A stretch of DNA of 64,000 nucleotides from Torymus aiolomorphi (GCA_036365515.1 CM070874.1:164938297-165002296); one strand, 5' to 3'. Shown: positions 9,395 to 20,475, numbered from the stretch's first letter. Notes: generated by a model not told the origin, from the letters alone. A program made the numbers and translations.

Positions 9395-10343
9395 TTCTCA
9401 AGAGGTAATATTTGACAACGAACATATCACAAATAGTGTAACCGAATTAAATAGATACCTAGCTACAGTCAAAGAATTTATTCTTTGCGTTAATATAAGA
9501 AGTTTAAATGCTAATTACAATAAACTATTAGTATTCTTAAACAGGCTTGTTACAAAGCCTTGTATTATAGTATGTACTGAAACATGGAAACTTGAACACC
9601 ACGAATTTTTTAATATTCCAAAATATAGAATGTACTATAATGAAAGCAACATAAACCAATCGGATGGTGTAGTTTTATATATAAGTGAAGACATCACAGA
9701 AACCACGGAAATTATACAAATAAATAAACTTAGAATAATGAACACGAAAATCACACTTGAAAATAACAAAAACATAACATTATCATCAATTTACCGATCA
9801 CATGACATACATAAAACTGAATTCTTAACGAATATTAAAAATTTTCTAAAAATAAGCAAGAAACAAAAAAATAATATAATAATAGGAGACTTCAATTTTG
9901 ATATATTAAGCCAAGATGTTTTAGATCAAGACTTTTTACAAATACTATTAGAAAATGGTTACTGCCCAGGATTTAAAAGTATAACTAGACCATCAGATAT
10001 TAATAACAATAGCAATGGCACCTGTATAGATAACTTTTTCATTAAACTAGACAAAATTAAATATAAAACCTACTTACTAAAAACACCTTTTACCGACCAT
10101 TTTCCCATAATGATGTCATTAAAAAATATTAAAAAACAATCCAGTACCAAATTAGGAAAAAGATTTAACTACAATAAATTGGAAAAAACAGCAGGAACTA
10201 TAAAATGGGCAGATATCTCATTAATAACAGATCCCAACCAAGCCTTAAATAACCTTATACAAAAAATTCAAACATGCCTAAACAGGTCAATAATTAAGGC
10301 GCATAGCAATAAACAAAACAACATGAAACCGAGGAAAAATTGA
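9372..10343 (+). CDS. ORF2 first part: apurinic-type endonuclease domain
   Basis: 323 residues of the exonuclease-endonuclease-phosphatase fold used for target nicking. Visible motifs are LCVNIRSLNANYNKL at the start, VCTETW (catalytic Glu region), IIIGDFNFDI (Asp/Asn) and TPFTDHFPIM (final Asp-His). The frame ends in TGA at 10341-10343, where related ORF2 proteins have Trp in a K-x-W-I-T-K segment. The next frame continues in the same phase, so the stop looks like a single nonsense change. Confidence 0.88.
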   Translation: MKMKMNLDSQEVIFDNEHITNSVTELNRYLATVKEFILCVNIRSLNANYNKLLVFLNRLVTKPCIIVCTETWKLEHHEFFNIPKYRMYYNESNINQSDGVVLYISEDITETTEIIQINKLRIMNTKITLENNKNITLSSIYRSHDIHKTEFLTNIKNFLKISKKQKNNIIIGDFNFDILSQDVLDQDFLQILLENGYCPGFKSITRPSDINNNSNGTCIDNFFIKLDKIKYKTYLLKTPFTDHFPIMMSLKNIKKQSSTKLGKRFNYNKLEKTAGTIKWADISLITDPNQALNNLIQKIQTCLNRSIIKAHSNKQNNMKPRKN

Positions 10344-12233
10344 ATAACAAAAGCAATAATAAATTCGTGTAAAAATAAAGAAAAACTATATAATATATGG
10401 AAGAAGGATCCTACTAACTCTGTAAAAAAAGAAAATTACAAAAACTACATTAAGATACTTAACCACATTATCAACCAAGCAAAAAAGGACCATGATAGAA
10501 AGCAAATACAATCAAACATGAACAATCAAAGGAATCTCTGGAGATTAATTAATAACAAAATTGGAAAAAATAGTAAAATAAATAACAACATTAATTTTAT
10601 CATGGATAATAACAATAAAAAAATAACCGACTCAAAAGAAATTTCTGAACATATCAACAACTTCTTCTGCAACGTTGGTAAACAACTGTGTGACAAAATT
10701 AAAACTCCACCGAACAAAAGAGTAAGGCTGCCTACTAAGAATAACAAGAGTATTTTTCTATATCCTACTAATCATCAAGAAATACAAAAAACAATATTAA
10801 ACATGGAAAATAAAAATGGTGGGTGTGATGGTATTAACACACTCTCACTCAAAGTTATAATATCACACATCTCCGACCCACTGGTTCACATAACCAACTT
10901 ATGCTTAGAGAAAGAAATTTGGCCTGATGCTTTAAAGATTGCGGATATTATACCAATACATAAAGCCAAAGAAAAGCATCTGCCAACAAACTACAGACCA
11001 ATTTTCCTGATCTCAAATGTTGCAAAAGTATTGGAAAAACTACTGCATAGTAGAATATCATCTTTCATAGATAAATGTAACTTGATCTCAAATAAACAAT
11101 TTGGATTCAGGAAAAATAGAGGCACTGAAGATGCACTATATCAAATAACTAACACAATCTATAACCACATAGATGCAAGCGACCCAATAGCTATTACATT
11201 CCTCGATCTAGCGAAAGCATTCGATACAGTAGATCATCAAATTTTGCTTGATAAACTATATAACTACGGCATCAGAGGTAGCGCATATAACCTCATAAAA
11301 AGTTATCTAAGTAATAGGAAACAAAGGGTGAAAATAGGTAATGATTATAGCCAATACAAAACTGTCTATATGGGAGTACCGCAAGGTACAATACTTGGAC
11401 CACTGCTGTTCATTATTTATATTAATGATATGTTATCTTCAATGCCTGAAGATACAATATTGTCATACGCTGACGACACTGCGATCATAACAATAGGTAA
11501 AACCTGGCAAGAAGTAGAAACTAAAATGAACGGCTACCTACAAGAAATAGCCGACTGGCTAGCACTAAATAAACTATCTCTCAACAAGGACAAAACAATA
11601 TACATGGAATTCGGCAGCAATTATAAAAGCACGCCTAAAAATATGAACATTTGCATACAAGGAAAAAACATCAAAAGAGTAGAAAACACCAAATACCTAG
11701 GAGTAACTTTCGATAGCAACATGAAATGGGATATACACACCAAAAATATATATAATAAGACCAAATACCTTACTTTCATTTTATACAAACTGTCTATTAT
11801 AATGGACACAGACAATCTCCGTATGATTTACTATGCGTTGTTCCACAATATCACCTCCTACGGTATTATAGCCTGGGGAGGCGCTTACGCAGGTAGAACC
11901 AAAAGCTTACAAAGCCTGCAAAACAGACTGCTTAAACTTATAAATAAAAACAATTTTATTTATGACAGAAATCCACTAAATATAGAGCAAATTTTTACCT
12001 TTGAGTCACTAATATTTCATTACAAAGAATTACAAGACAAATATATAGAATCCGACAAAGTAACGAGGAATAAAAGTATACTAATACCTAAACGTTGTAA
12101 ACGCATCAGCATCAAAAACAGCTACATTAGAGCACTAACTACCTACAACAAACTGCCTAATGACCTTAAAACAATAACGAATAAAAAAAGTCTGAAATAT
12201 AAAATCAAGATCTGGATAAAAGCAAACATCTAG
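10344..12233 (+). CDS. ORF2 second part: reverse transcriptase
   Basis: Same reading frame as the endonuclease part; the first ATG after the stop is at 10518. RT motifs appear in order: TNYRPIFLISNVAKVLEKLL, KQFGFRKNRGTEDAL, FLDLAKAFDTVDH (motif A Asp), GVPQGTILGPLLFIIYIND (motif B), LSYADDTAII (YADD), and LNKDKTIYMEFG. The C-terminal part contains SLQNRLLKLINKNNF and KLPNDLK, also found in the fragment at 50600-51175. With the upstream part, ORF2 spans 953 codons, normal for this class. All catalytic Asp residues are present. Confidence 0.9.
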   Translation: MTKAIINSCKNKEKLYNIWKKDPTNSVKKENYKNYIKILNHIINQAKKDHDRKQIQSNMNNQRNLWRLINNKIGKNSKINNNINFIMDNNNKKITDSKEISEHINNFFCNVGKQLCDKIKTPPNKRVRLPTKNNKSIFLYPTNHQEIQKTILNMENKNGGCDGINTLSLKVIISHISDPLVHITNLCLEKEIWPDALKIADIIPIHKAKEKHLPTNYRPIFLISNVAKVLEKLLHSRISSFIDKCNLISNKQFGFRKNRGTEDALYQITNTIYNHIDASDPIAITFLDLAKAFDTVDHQILLDKLYNYGIRGSAYNLIKSYLSNRKQRVKIGNDYSQYKTVYMGVPQGTILGPLLFIIYINDMLSSMPEDTILSYADDTAIITIGKTWQEVETKMNGYLQEIADWLALNKLSLNKDKTIYMEFGSNYKSTPKNMNICIQGKNIKRVENTKYLGVTFDSNMKWDIHTKNIYNKTKYLTFILYKLSIIMDTDNLRMIYYALFHNITSYGIIAWGGAYAGRTKSLQSLQNRLLKLINKNNFIYDRNPLNIEQIFTFESLIFHYKELQDKYIESDKVTRNKSILIPKRCKRISIKNSYIRALTTYNKLPNDLKTITNKKSLKYKIKIWIKANI

Positions 12234-12248
12234 CATAATAAAACACCC

Positions 12249-12695
12249 ATGAATAATACTAATAATATTAACTGTAAACAGATAAAGCAACTATATTATT
12301 CACTAATAAAGATATCGGACACAGACCTCCCACATTGGAAGTCCATGGGGAGTTTAGAGTCCGATAAACTGTTACTGGATATAAGAACATATATATGCGC
12401 ACACGGGTTATGCACACTACATTATAAACGTTCTCATCGTCGATTATCTAATTACAACTGGAACAAAATCCGAAAACTCAATATTAATCAACAAATTATC
12501 ATCGAAATTGCAAATATGATTGCTAACAGGTGGACGCTCTCAGAGAGCAACAAAAATACAACTTTAAGCAATAAGTGTTGTGACTATCGTATTACTAACG
12601 GAAATAATGAAATAAAACATATACACTTTGTCAAAGAAAAATCCAAAGATATTGAAATAAAAAGGAACACAACAACGAAAAATATAATCCCATAG
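12249..12695 (+). CDS. Accessory ORF3 downstream of RT, unknown function
   Basis: 148 residues starting 15 bases after the ORF2 stop. The sequence is basic and hydrophilic, with Cys at several places (HGLCTLHYKRSHRRLSNYNW, NKCCDYRITNG). I do not recognise a domain. Its length, open frame and position before the 3' UTR suggest it belongs to the element. Non-LTR elements of this kind normally end with ORF2, so a further ORF is unusual. It could instead be decayed captured sequence that happens to be open. Confidence 0.5.
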   Translation: MNNTNNINCKQIKQLYYSLIKISDTDLPHWKSMGSLESDKLLLDIRTYICAHGLCTLHYKRSHRRLSNYNWNKIRKLNINQQIIIEIANMIANRWTLSESNKNTTLSNKCCDYRITNGNNEIKHIHFVKEKSKDIEIKRNTTTKNIIP

Positions 12696-12721
12696 AAACT
12701 GTATTTAGTACGATAGATAAA

Positions 12722-13156
12722 ATGGCTGAGGATAACAATACAAAAACCATGTCAATGGAAGCAAGTGGCGCACCGGGAAAGCCTATACTGCAAGATAACA
12801 CCTACCGCATGTCTTACGGAGATCTCAACTATCTAGGCTGTAATAAAGCACTACTGTATTTTGACAGAGGCATTCGAGGTAAACAAACATTTACAAACTC
12901 AATGTATACTCTAGAACAGCACCCGAAATACAACGATCTCATAGTAGTAGACGACATTGTTTTTACATCAACATGTAAATGTGACTCAGCCAACCAACAC
13001 AGATTGATGTTCCCACACTACAGAGTTACCTGTGCAGTGGGACTCACCTGCCCAACAAGACTAAACAACTACGAAAGAATCATCTTTGCAAGAGACAGAA
13101 ACGCATCCACGGAATCATTTACAACAGCAAGACAAATGTTGGTTAGATATTGGTGA
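12722..13156 (+). CDS. Accessory ORF4, Cys-containing protein of unknown function
   Basis: 144 residues, starting 27 bases after the ORF3 stop. Composition is protein-like, with ordered hydrophobic and charged segments (YNDLIVVDDIVFTSTCKCD, FPHYRVTCAVGLTCPTRLN). Five Cys and several His might bind zinc. I recognise no family. It ends with the 3' UTR, so it would be the last ORF of the retrotransposon. Two consecutive intact extra ORFs are hard to explain by chance in AT-rich DNA. Confidence 0.5.
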   Translation: MAEDNNTKTMSMEASGAPGKPILQDNTYRMSYGDLNYLGCNKALLYFDRGIRGKQTFTNSMYTLEQHPKYNDLIVVDDIVFTSTCKCDSANQHRLMFPHYRVTCAVGLTCPTRLNNYERIIFARDRNASTESFTTARQMLVRYW

Positions 13157-13398
13157 TAGAAGAAAAGTCATGAATAATGTGTGGTTGTCGACTTGACTCC
13201 GTAGCTGCTAGCTACGGGGTTACAAGATCGACAAACAATCAGGGACAATATTTCAATTTAGTTTTAAGTTACTTTAAGTCACCAGACCAGCATACAGGAA
13301 ATACTTCCTCTGCTGGGTTACGCATGTAATGTAAAAATGTATATTGATATTATTGTAATACCTATGTACTTACTCTGGTTTAATAAATAAATAAATAA

Positions 13399-13404
<6 letters not shown>
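13157..13404 (+). other. 3' UTR and (TAAA)n tail of the non-LTR element
   Basis: Contains the hairpin CCGTAGCTGCTAGCTACGG near 13199 and ends with AATAAATAAATAAATAAATA running into (TA)n. A short A-rich repeat tail of this kind is normal at the 3' end of CR1/Jockey-like elements. The hairpin may be the RT recognition structure. Confidence 0.6.
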
Positions 13405-13476
<72 letters not shown>

Positions 13477-13532
13477 ACCTATACACGTTATTTCTGGTAA
13501 TCTACAGGATCCTATAGTTTATCTCTTATATA

Positions 13533-13595
<63 letters not shown>

Positions 13596-13735
13596 GGAAT
13601 TCTTTTTTAAATCAGCCAACCCCCCTGCCCATTTCAATTTTGGGAAAAAAATTTTTTTGAGCACGCGAAAAAATTTGTCAAGAAGTCCAGTTTTTGATCC
13701 CGTTAGGTGTTTTAAAAAAGAAATTTCTAAACTCA
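13405..13735. repeat. (TA)n tracts with an H half-module and a K arm
   Basis: (TA)n at 13405-13472 and about 13530-13593 flank ACGTTATTTCTGG...CTATAGTTTATCTCTT, which matches the left arm of family H module at 4428. Positions 13597-13735 match the K arm at 1-120 in reverse complement (GTCAAGAAG, CCCATTTCAATTTTGGG). Both pieces are incomplete and lack the core. Confidence 0.6.
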
Positions 13736-13749
13736 AAAAAAATATCTAA

Positions 13750-14087
13750 ATTGAGGCGAGCGTGCGTGCGTGCGTGCTTGCGTGCTTGCGTGCTTGCGTG
13801 CGTGCGTGTGCGTGTGCGTGTGCGTGTGCACGCGTGTGTGTGTGTGTGAAGCCATAACAGTATTGTTCAAGGATATTGAAGTATACTAAAGTGAGAAAGT
13901 GATAGACATTAAAAGACAGATAATTTAAAGAGAAAGAGAAAAGGAAAGAGAGGAAAGAGAGAGAAAGAGAGAAGGAGGAAAAGCGCAAGGACATCAGAGA
14001 GAGACAGAAGCAATTACCCTTATCACATAGGAAAATAAATAGTGAAAGAAACAGTAACCGAGAGAAAGAGAGAGAGAGAGGAGAGAG

Positions 14088-14170
<83 letters not shown>
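13750..14170. repeat. (TGCG)n, (GTGC)n and (GA)n simple repeats
   Basis: TGCG-type repeats at 13756-13850 and long GA tracts at 14063-14166, with a GA-rich stretch between. Overlapping Ser-Leu and His-Ala frames are artefacts. Confidence 0.9.
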
Positions 14171-14171
<1 letters not shown>

Positions 14172-14560
14172 GATTTTACGTAAGTGCCCTTCTTAATTAT
14201 TAATTTAATTAACATAAATAATATTCTATTTATTTTCTGGTTTTGTAATGTGAAACCCTACACCATTTTATATCGTTCAATACTTAGATATTACCGACCG
14301 AGTCGATACAGTTTATTATTTAATATTATTTAATATTTTTTAAGTGCTGTAAAAACATACAAAATTATTTAGTCTTATATTTTATAAATAAAAAAAATTC
14401 ATTCTATTTTATAAGATGAAAATGAGGTTATTCAATTTCTATACGATATGATTTAATTCAATTATTTGCATACTGTAATTAATTTTAAAATGTATTATTT
14501 TAAGAATGCACATTGTAATGTTGCGCTTTTACCTTTGCCAGTGCAACGCTGCAATTAATT
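14171..14560. other. AT-rich spacer, nothing recognised
   Basis: No open frame, inverted repeat or known motif is visible. Confidence 0.6.
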
Positions 14561-15102
14561 TATATTGCAGGACCTGGAGGCTGAAGCTCTAACTGCCGCG
14601 GAGTCGGTGGGAGGCCGGCTCCTGTGCTGTGGAAAATGTAACCTTTATTCATTCAATAAAAACATGAGATCACCCGACAAGCAAAACGGCAATTCACGGC
14701 ACGGTGCGCACGTCGGTGCACGGCCTCGTTATCGGAGTCGGAAAACTCCACTGTCTAGTATAGGGCGATCGCCGTGCGCTACCGATTACTTGGCGCTTAT
14801 CGGCGAATCAGCCCTGTCTCGCTACACAAGCGTGTGGGCCACAATGGGGCCAGGTATACGCTGTACTCACCTTGCCCGGAGAGAGCTGCGCGGGTCGGCT
14901 GCAGCCTCTGATGCCTCTCCTCGGCACCGCTCGTCTCGTCACTCGCAGCTCGCCGCAGGTGTCGGAGCGGCCTCGCCGGTTGGGTTGTATGGCCAGCGGT
15001 GTGGCTGACGATGACGTTAACGACGGCGAAGATGGTAGCGGGAAGAGGTAGCGGACTTGCTAGGCGAGAACGTGGCTGACCGGAGCCTTCTCTTTCTTTT
15101 GG

Positions 15103-15139
<37 letters not shown>

Positions 15140-15480
15140 GTGGCGTGCGATTGTGAATGGTGGCGCGCGTGCGCGCAGGACACTCAACCGAGACTCATTG
15201 TCGTCGCGGCAATTGGACGCGCGCTTTCGCGCTCTCCAGCGTCGCTCCCCTCTCCGCTTTGCCTGCTCCTGTGTGTCCGTGTGTGTGCGTATTTCGCAAC
15301 TCTAGTACCGCGCTCTCCTTCCCGCTGCGTTGCCGAATCCTCGAAAAGGGAAAAGCCGTATTAATATGTAGTAGCAACGCTGCGTACATACACGGGCTTG
15401 GCCAATGCGGGCACCGAGGAATGCGGCGCGACGAGGCACTGCTCTTAAGCGTGCTCCTCGTCACAAAATATAAGAAATTT
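14561..15480. other. CpG-rich block, possible 5' region or old LTR
   Basis: An abrupt rise in GC and CpG against an AT-rich background. On the minus strand, complementary to 14860-14880, CAAGGTGAGTAC matches a splice-donor consensus; on the plus strand, TATTGCAGGACCTGG at 14561 matches an acceptor. Several open frames exist in both directions, but none has recognisable domains and CpG-rich DNA gives long frames by chance. It may be a noncoding first exon or promoter of a host gene, or LTR-derived sequence. Confidence 0.3.
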
Positions 15481-15600
15481 ATAAAAAAGTTTTAACCTCA
15501 AATATCTTTGGTAAAACAGTCATATTTTTTTGGACAAAAAACTGAATCCTTAAATTTAAAAAAGCTAATTCTCTGCCAAATTTCAAAACGCTTCATTGAC

Positions 15601-15870
<270 letters not shown>

Positions 15871-16460
15871 GAAAATTTTTTTTATCAAAAACAACTGATT
15901 TGAACATTTTTTGTTTCAAAAATTTTTTCACCGTTATAAAGCTTCCTCTTTGAGGAAGCAAAAATTCTTATAAATTTTAGAAATAAAAAGAAGGCATTAT
16001 ACAGTAGGTTCTATTGGGTTTTGTAGAAGTAATGTGAGCTATTACGTCTCTTGGGCGTTAAGCAGTACTTTATACCCGCTGGCTGAATAATTTTGAAGTT
16101 ACAACGTGGACGTAAAATGTGATTTTACAGGTACTAAAAGTTCTATTATGTCAGTCAAGTTAACTTACGGGTACTTGACTGCAATAAATTGATTTCAGTA
16201 CTTTCTGGTGTTTAATTTGTATAGAAGGATGAACAAATTTGAATACATTTCTGAGAACAGTCATGCAATTGTTTTGGAGAGTGGTTTGCATTACTTGACT
16301 ATCGATAATTGATTTCACAACTTTCGTTTATTTGATTTGCTGTGATTAATGTCAATTTACTTACATATAATTTGTTGAACATATATTTACTCGAAGAAGT
16401 AAAAGACTTTTTCACTACTATTTGTTTGATTTCTTTTAAAAAATCATAAATATTATTATT
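15871..16460. repeat. AT-rich region with a diverged 120-bp tandem pair
   Basis: TACTTGACT at 16172 and 16292 starts two similar segments, both continuing with AATTGATTTCA and a shared ACTTTC, so the offset is 120 bases. A perfect 8-bp-stem hairpin GCTTCCTCTTTGAGGAAGC sits at 15941-15959. No gene is seen. Confidence 0.45.
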
Positions 16461-17501
16461 TGTAACGGGATGGCTAATGGGGGAAAATCCCAAAAAGCCA
16501 CAGGCCAGCGATGCTCTAGAACACGGTGCCGCGCGTGTCAGACTAAAATGACTTGCCCGGGGATCTGTTCCTGGAATCCCGAAAACAACGTGAAGATCGC
16601 ACGCGAACTTCGCTTTCCAACTAATTGCATCGCTGAGTGAAAAGCGCGCACTCGAACAGTAAAGCGCGCGGCTGCTACGCTCAGATATGAAAACGACCGG
16701 CGAAGTCGTTTTCCCGCGGAGGCGGCGGTATCCGGGAGAAGGACAGGTTGTAATGAACAACGCGACGAGTAACTAGATATCACAGTATATTACAATCACT
16801 AATAAGTACAAGCACAACGTACGTGCTGATTAAAACAGTGAGTTAGTTCGCGCGCGACAGTTAAGATTCAAACGCGCGAACGATACAGCACCCCGCGAAG
16901 CTGCTATTTTCGCGCGCGGGGTTTAAGTACGGCGGGCTGACACGCACCCGCGCGTCACGGTACAGAAAGTTTGCACGGGGCGATTTTCGTGCAAACCTTT
17001 ACATTTAACGCGAGAGATGGGAGTATAAGACTTACTTTAAGAAGGAGCAACCGGTGCACTTGGCTCTCTCTCGCTCTCTCTCGCTCGCGCAGTCGTTGCG
17101 CTCTATGTCTCTCTCCCTCTCTCTCCTACTCGCTGAAACGGATCGGCAGGCCGGCAGGCTGGCTGCCGGCTCCTCGCTCGCTGTCGCTCGTGCTGCTCGT
17201 GGCACACGCGGCACGGTATCGCTCTCTCTCCCTCTCCCTTACCAGCACGCTAGTCTACGCCTCCCCTTCACTCGCGGTAAAGCTATATATACGGCGCGAA
17301 CGTAAAACACTTTTGAGATACACGGGAGAGATGTTCACGGCGCGATGGCAGACACGAAGATGGCTGCCGTGGCTCGCATAAAGCCGTCGCGAGATCGTTC
17401 TAATCCGGTCAGGACGCTCGCGCGCTCGCGCACCCAGTGAGCATGCCTGCTCGGCGCGGGTAATTCGAATCTCGAATTACCTAACTCGCGCACGCGTTAC
17501 A
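16461..17501 (+). mobile_element. Solo LTR, 1041 bp, with TATT target duplication
   Basis: Begins TGTAACGGGATGG and ends GCACGCGTTACA, giving TGTAAC/GTTACA termini. TATT occurs directly before (16457-16460) and after (17502-17505), a 4-bp duplication as expected for Gypsy-type integration. A TATA box (TATATATA at 17284) lies near the right end after pyrimidine-rich CT repeats, suggesting plus-strand orientation. It is far more CpG-rich than its flanks. No PBS, polypurine tract or coding region adjoins, so it is a solo LTR left by LTR-LTR recombination. The open frames inside it have no recognisable domain. Confidence 0.75.
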
Positions 17502-17506
17502 TATTT

Positions 17507-18110
17507 TATATAGATTATATAGAAAAAATTGTATACTTACCTTATTTTATATTTTCATAGAAAGTTTTATTAACAATACTATTTGTACATCACTAGTATT
17601 TAGTTATTTTTTTTCATAAATCATAAATATTATTATTTATGTACAGAGTCTGACGGATATTGAGCGAGTCGGAGAGAGAGGGGGAGAAAGAGAGGGAGAT
17701 AGAGACTAATACTTGCCTTAGTTTAAACTTTTGTAAAAAGTTTTTTTAGATAGATTTCACAACTTTATAAGACAATATAATAATTACATAGTGTGAAAAC
17801 GTTATAAGCGGTTATTATAGTATATTATTAATAATGTGATTAAATGTTAGTATAGTTATTCACAAAAGTTTTAATTTTGAATAATTTTTTTAAGGAGCTC
17901 GATAAAATGATTACATAGTAATATTTTTGAAATAATATAATAAAACCTTTATTTTTTTAGGTAGGCTGATAAATTAACAATACTATTAATTGTAAAATCA
18001 TATGAAAATAATTCTTTTTATTTTTATAGATTCCAGAAAAAACTTGTTCTTGCCTTATTTTATGCTTTCGTAGAAAGTTTTATTATTTATACTTTAAATT
18101 AGTTTAGATA
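17507..18110. repeat. Diverged direct repeats, 519 bp apart
   Basis: 17507-17580 and 18026-18100 share TAGATT..AGAAAAAA, CTTGCCTTATTTTAT-like and TAGAAAGTTTTATTA blocks. A weaker third match lies near 17710-17760. AT-rich, noncoding, and probably old repeat sequence. Confidence 0.45.
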
Positions 18111-18829
18111 AATCTATAAATCAAATATTTTCGAGAAAAAGGTGCTTTCTTTTTGGAGGAAACATTTTTCAAAGTTTCTGTAAATCATTCAAAATAAAGT
18201 TTGTTAGGAAAAACATTTATTTACATAAAAATTTTTTGGAAAGTGTTTTCTGATGTTTGCAAAAGTTAACATGATTCTTAGTAGGGAATTAAATATATGG
18301 AATACTGAATATTATTTTTCTGTAGAACGTCTTGTTGGTTGTTTCAAAAAAATATTTCGGCTCTTCTCAAAGTTTTTCGTAGAGTACTTGCAATTGTACA
18401 TACAGTTGTTGAGTAAGAAAAGCGTTAAGCGCGAACAATTTGTTTCTGTGTTACCTCAATAGTAATCGCTACCTCAGCGCAAATGCCGTGAATCTCACAA
18501 ATACGTTTAGATGGGTATTTACGTCCTCTATCACGAGAAAAAAAATAGAGCAAAACTAGGGGGGCCTCGCCCTTCTGCATGCTATCGCGCGCCAACTTCC
18601 CGCTGTCTATATTACAAATTCGTTTTTACATATGAGACACGACCCGTACTATTCAGAAGAGCCTTATATCTTCGACATTACAAAGCTGTTATATCTTAAA
18701 TACTAATATGTTATATTGTAATAAAAAATGCATTTACGAAAATTAGGTTTAACTTACGACAAAATTGTTTACGTGAAAATATTCATCAATTAAAAATGTT
18801 TGTTTGCTGAGGTTTACCACTTTTGTACG
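18111..18829. other. AT-rich, no supported gene
   Basis: Short frames at 18253 and 18511 show no domain or coding bias. Nothing else is recognised. Confidence 0.5.
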
Positions 18830-19185
18830 CGATATTTCTGTATTAAATCAAATCCTATTAAATGAGAAGTGAAAATCGTCTATTTAAAGTGTATTTACGC
18901 GTTATTAAAAATGTTTTTTATACATTTAGGTCGCCAGGAATTGATTATACACGGAAATGTTGAATAAAAAAAGTTTGTTCACTATTATCTAAATTTTTGA
19001 TATCTAATATTTGTATGTAAAGTCAAATACTGACGAATAATAGGTGAAAATCGACTATTTCAGGTGTATTTAGGCATTAAAAACCGTTTTTTTTTTTTTT
19101 TTTATTTAACTGGTCAGGAATTGATTGTTCAAAAAATGTTCAGTAGGAAAAATTTTTTACAAATCCTGTAAAGTAATAGCACAAA
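18830..19185. repeat. Two diverged tandem units of 175 bp
   Basis: GTGAAAATCGTCTATTT at 18868 and GTGAAAATCGACTATTT at 19043 anchor two units. Both continue with GTGTATTTA, a T-rich run and GGAATTGATT. The offset is 175 bases. Confidence 0.55.
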
Positions 19186-20202
19186 ATGACTATTTTTTAT
19201 GTTTTTAGCGATTTTTTCGCTATCGTATTGCCAAATATTGTTTGTAGAAAAAAATTTTGGATGTAAATAAGACGTGTTTTAATTAGATTTAGTAGACGCA
19301 TTTGTTGTTTTTGACTTAAAGTTAATTTTGTATACATTAAGTTTAAAAATTTGTTTTTTCAAATTTTTATTTGCACTGCCATTTTTTATTTATCGATAGA
19401 TTCGGCTCGATAGAGAACTATCAGTTACTTATAATTAGATGAGTATCTGCTCCAAAGCCCGTTCGGATCTATTGAAATTTCGCTGATATAATCGGGTTAC
19501 TTGATCACATACATACGTACAGACATACATACATCTCAGAAAACGCTTAAAATGAACTCAATTTCGGTGGAAGACAGTTTTTATGTTGTAAATTTTCAGA
19601 ATTTGAAGTGTTACAATTTTTGCCCTGACGAAAATATAAGGCTCTCCTGAGAAGCGGTCGTGTCTAAAAAATGGGATTTTCCAGAAAAATGCATTTTTCT
19701 AAAAAGTGCATTTTTCAGTAAGAAGTACATAACTCGTGCATTTTTAATTTTTAACTTTTTTTTAAATAACATAAAGGACATGAGAGGGCTCAAAACTGAG
19801 TGAAATTATGTGTTACACGCTCAAAAGCTTAAAAAAACTGGTGAAACAGTATAGCAGTTTGAATATTACATTGAAAAATTGTTTTTCTAAGTAAGTATTT
19901 TCTCGGAATTTTTCGGCATCGCTAAACGCATAAAGTTTTAATGCAATAAAAAACTAAGAAAATACTTGTCAAATCATTTTTGGAGAAGAACATAAATATT
20001 TTAATTTCAAAATGGTCGGTGACATAGGCATACACGGATCAGCTCATTTGAGATGGATTCGGCTATGAGTTAATTTCATCATTGACATTATCTTTAAAAA
20101 ATGAAAATAGTTTGATGATATATAAGGAACGTAGAGTTTAAGGCTCGCTATTGTACATGAATATAAGACAATTAATTGTAATAGACTATTTAAAGTTATT
20201 AA
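19186..20202. other. AT-rich, TE-like noncoding sequence
   Basis: Contains a short ACATACAT/GTACAGACATACATACATC run near 19507 and homopolymer tracts. No coding pattern or inverted repeat is clear. Confidence 0.4.
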
Positions 20203-20475
20203 TGCATTAAAATTGTAGGTAAAATAGATGATAAAGCTACGCAACTTCACGCAATAGCATCGTTAAAAGTATTACTAGATGCAACGAAATCACACAATGG
20301 ACGAGAGACATGTGCAGCAGCAATGTATACTAATCATGAAATCAATGAATTAACAATTGATTTGCAGCCATCAAGCCACGAAATGACTACTTCAACTTTC
20401 GAGTCCACAACAGGTCAGCCACATTACAATGGAAAGATATCTTGTGGTCAAGATGCAACTCAAGATTCGGTAAAT
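20203..20475 (+). CDS. Possible coding exon of unknown gene
   Basis: An open frame runs through an acceptor-like AATTGTAG (ending 20218) to a donor-like TCG/GTAAATGAT near 20472. The translation has complex composition (KIDDKATQLHAIASLKVLL, then HNGRETCAAAMYTNHEINEL), unlike the surrounding AT-rich noise. I do not recognise a domain. It could be one exon of a host gene or of a transposase. No partner exon is evident within 1 kb. Confidence 0.3.

Larger units (their letters stand above)
7893..13404 (+). mobile_element. Near full-length non-LTR retrotransposon (CR1/Jockey-like)
   Basis: Starts just after a (TA)n tract with a very short leader before the ORF1 ATG at 7904. Order: ORF1 (zinc finger, coiled coil, zinc knuckles), ORF2 (endonuclease, RT; one internal stop), two more ORFs, a 240-bp 3' UTR and a (TAAA)n-type tail running into (TA)n. 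Length is about 5.5 kb. Apart from the stop at 10341 the frames are open, so insertion is fairly recent. Both ends touch (TA)n, which suggests insertion into a TA microsatellite. The clade is judged from RT motifs only. Confidence 0.85.

Noticed and set aside
13994..14215. Ser-Leu repeat frame
   Set aside because: Translation of the (GA)n tract.
14565..15495. CpG-rich open frames as host proteins
   Set aside because: Frames in both directions overlap, contain simple-repeat translations such as RERERE, and lack domains. Only the splice-like sites are noted.
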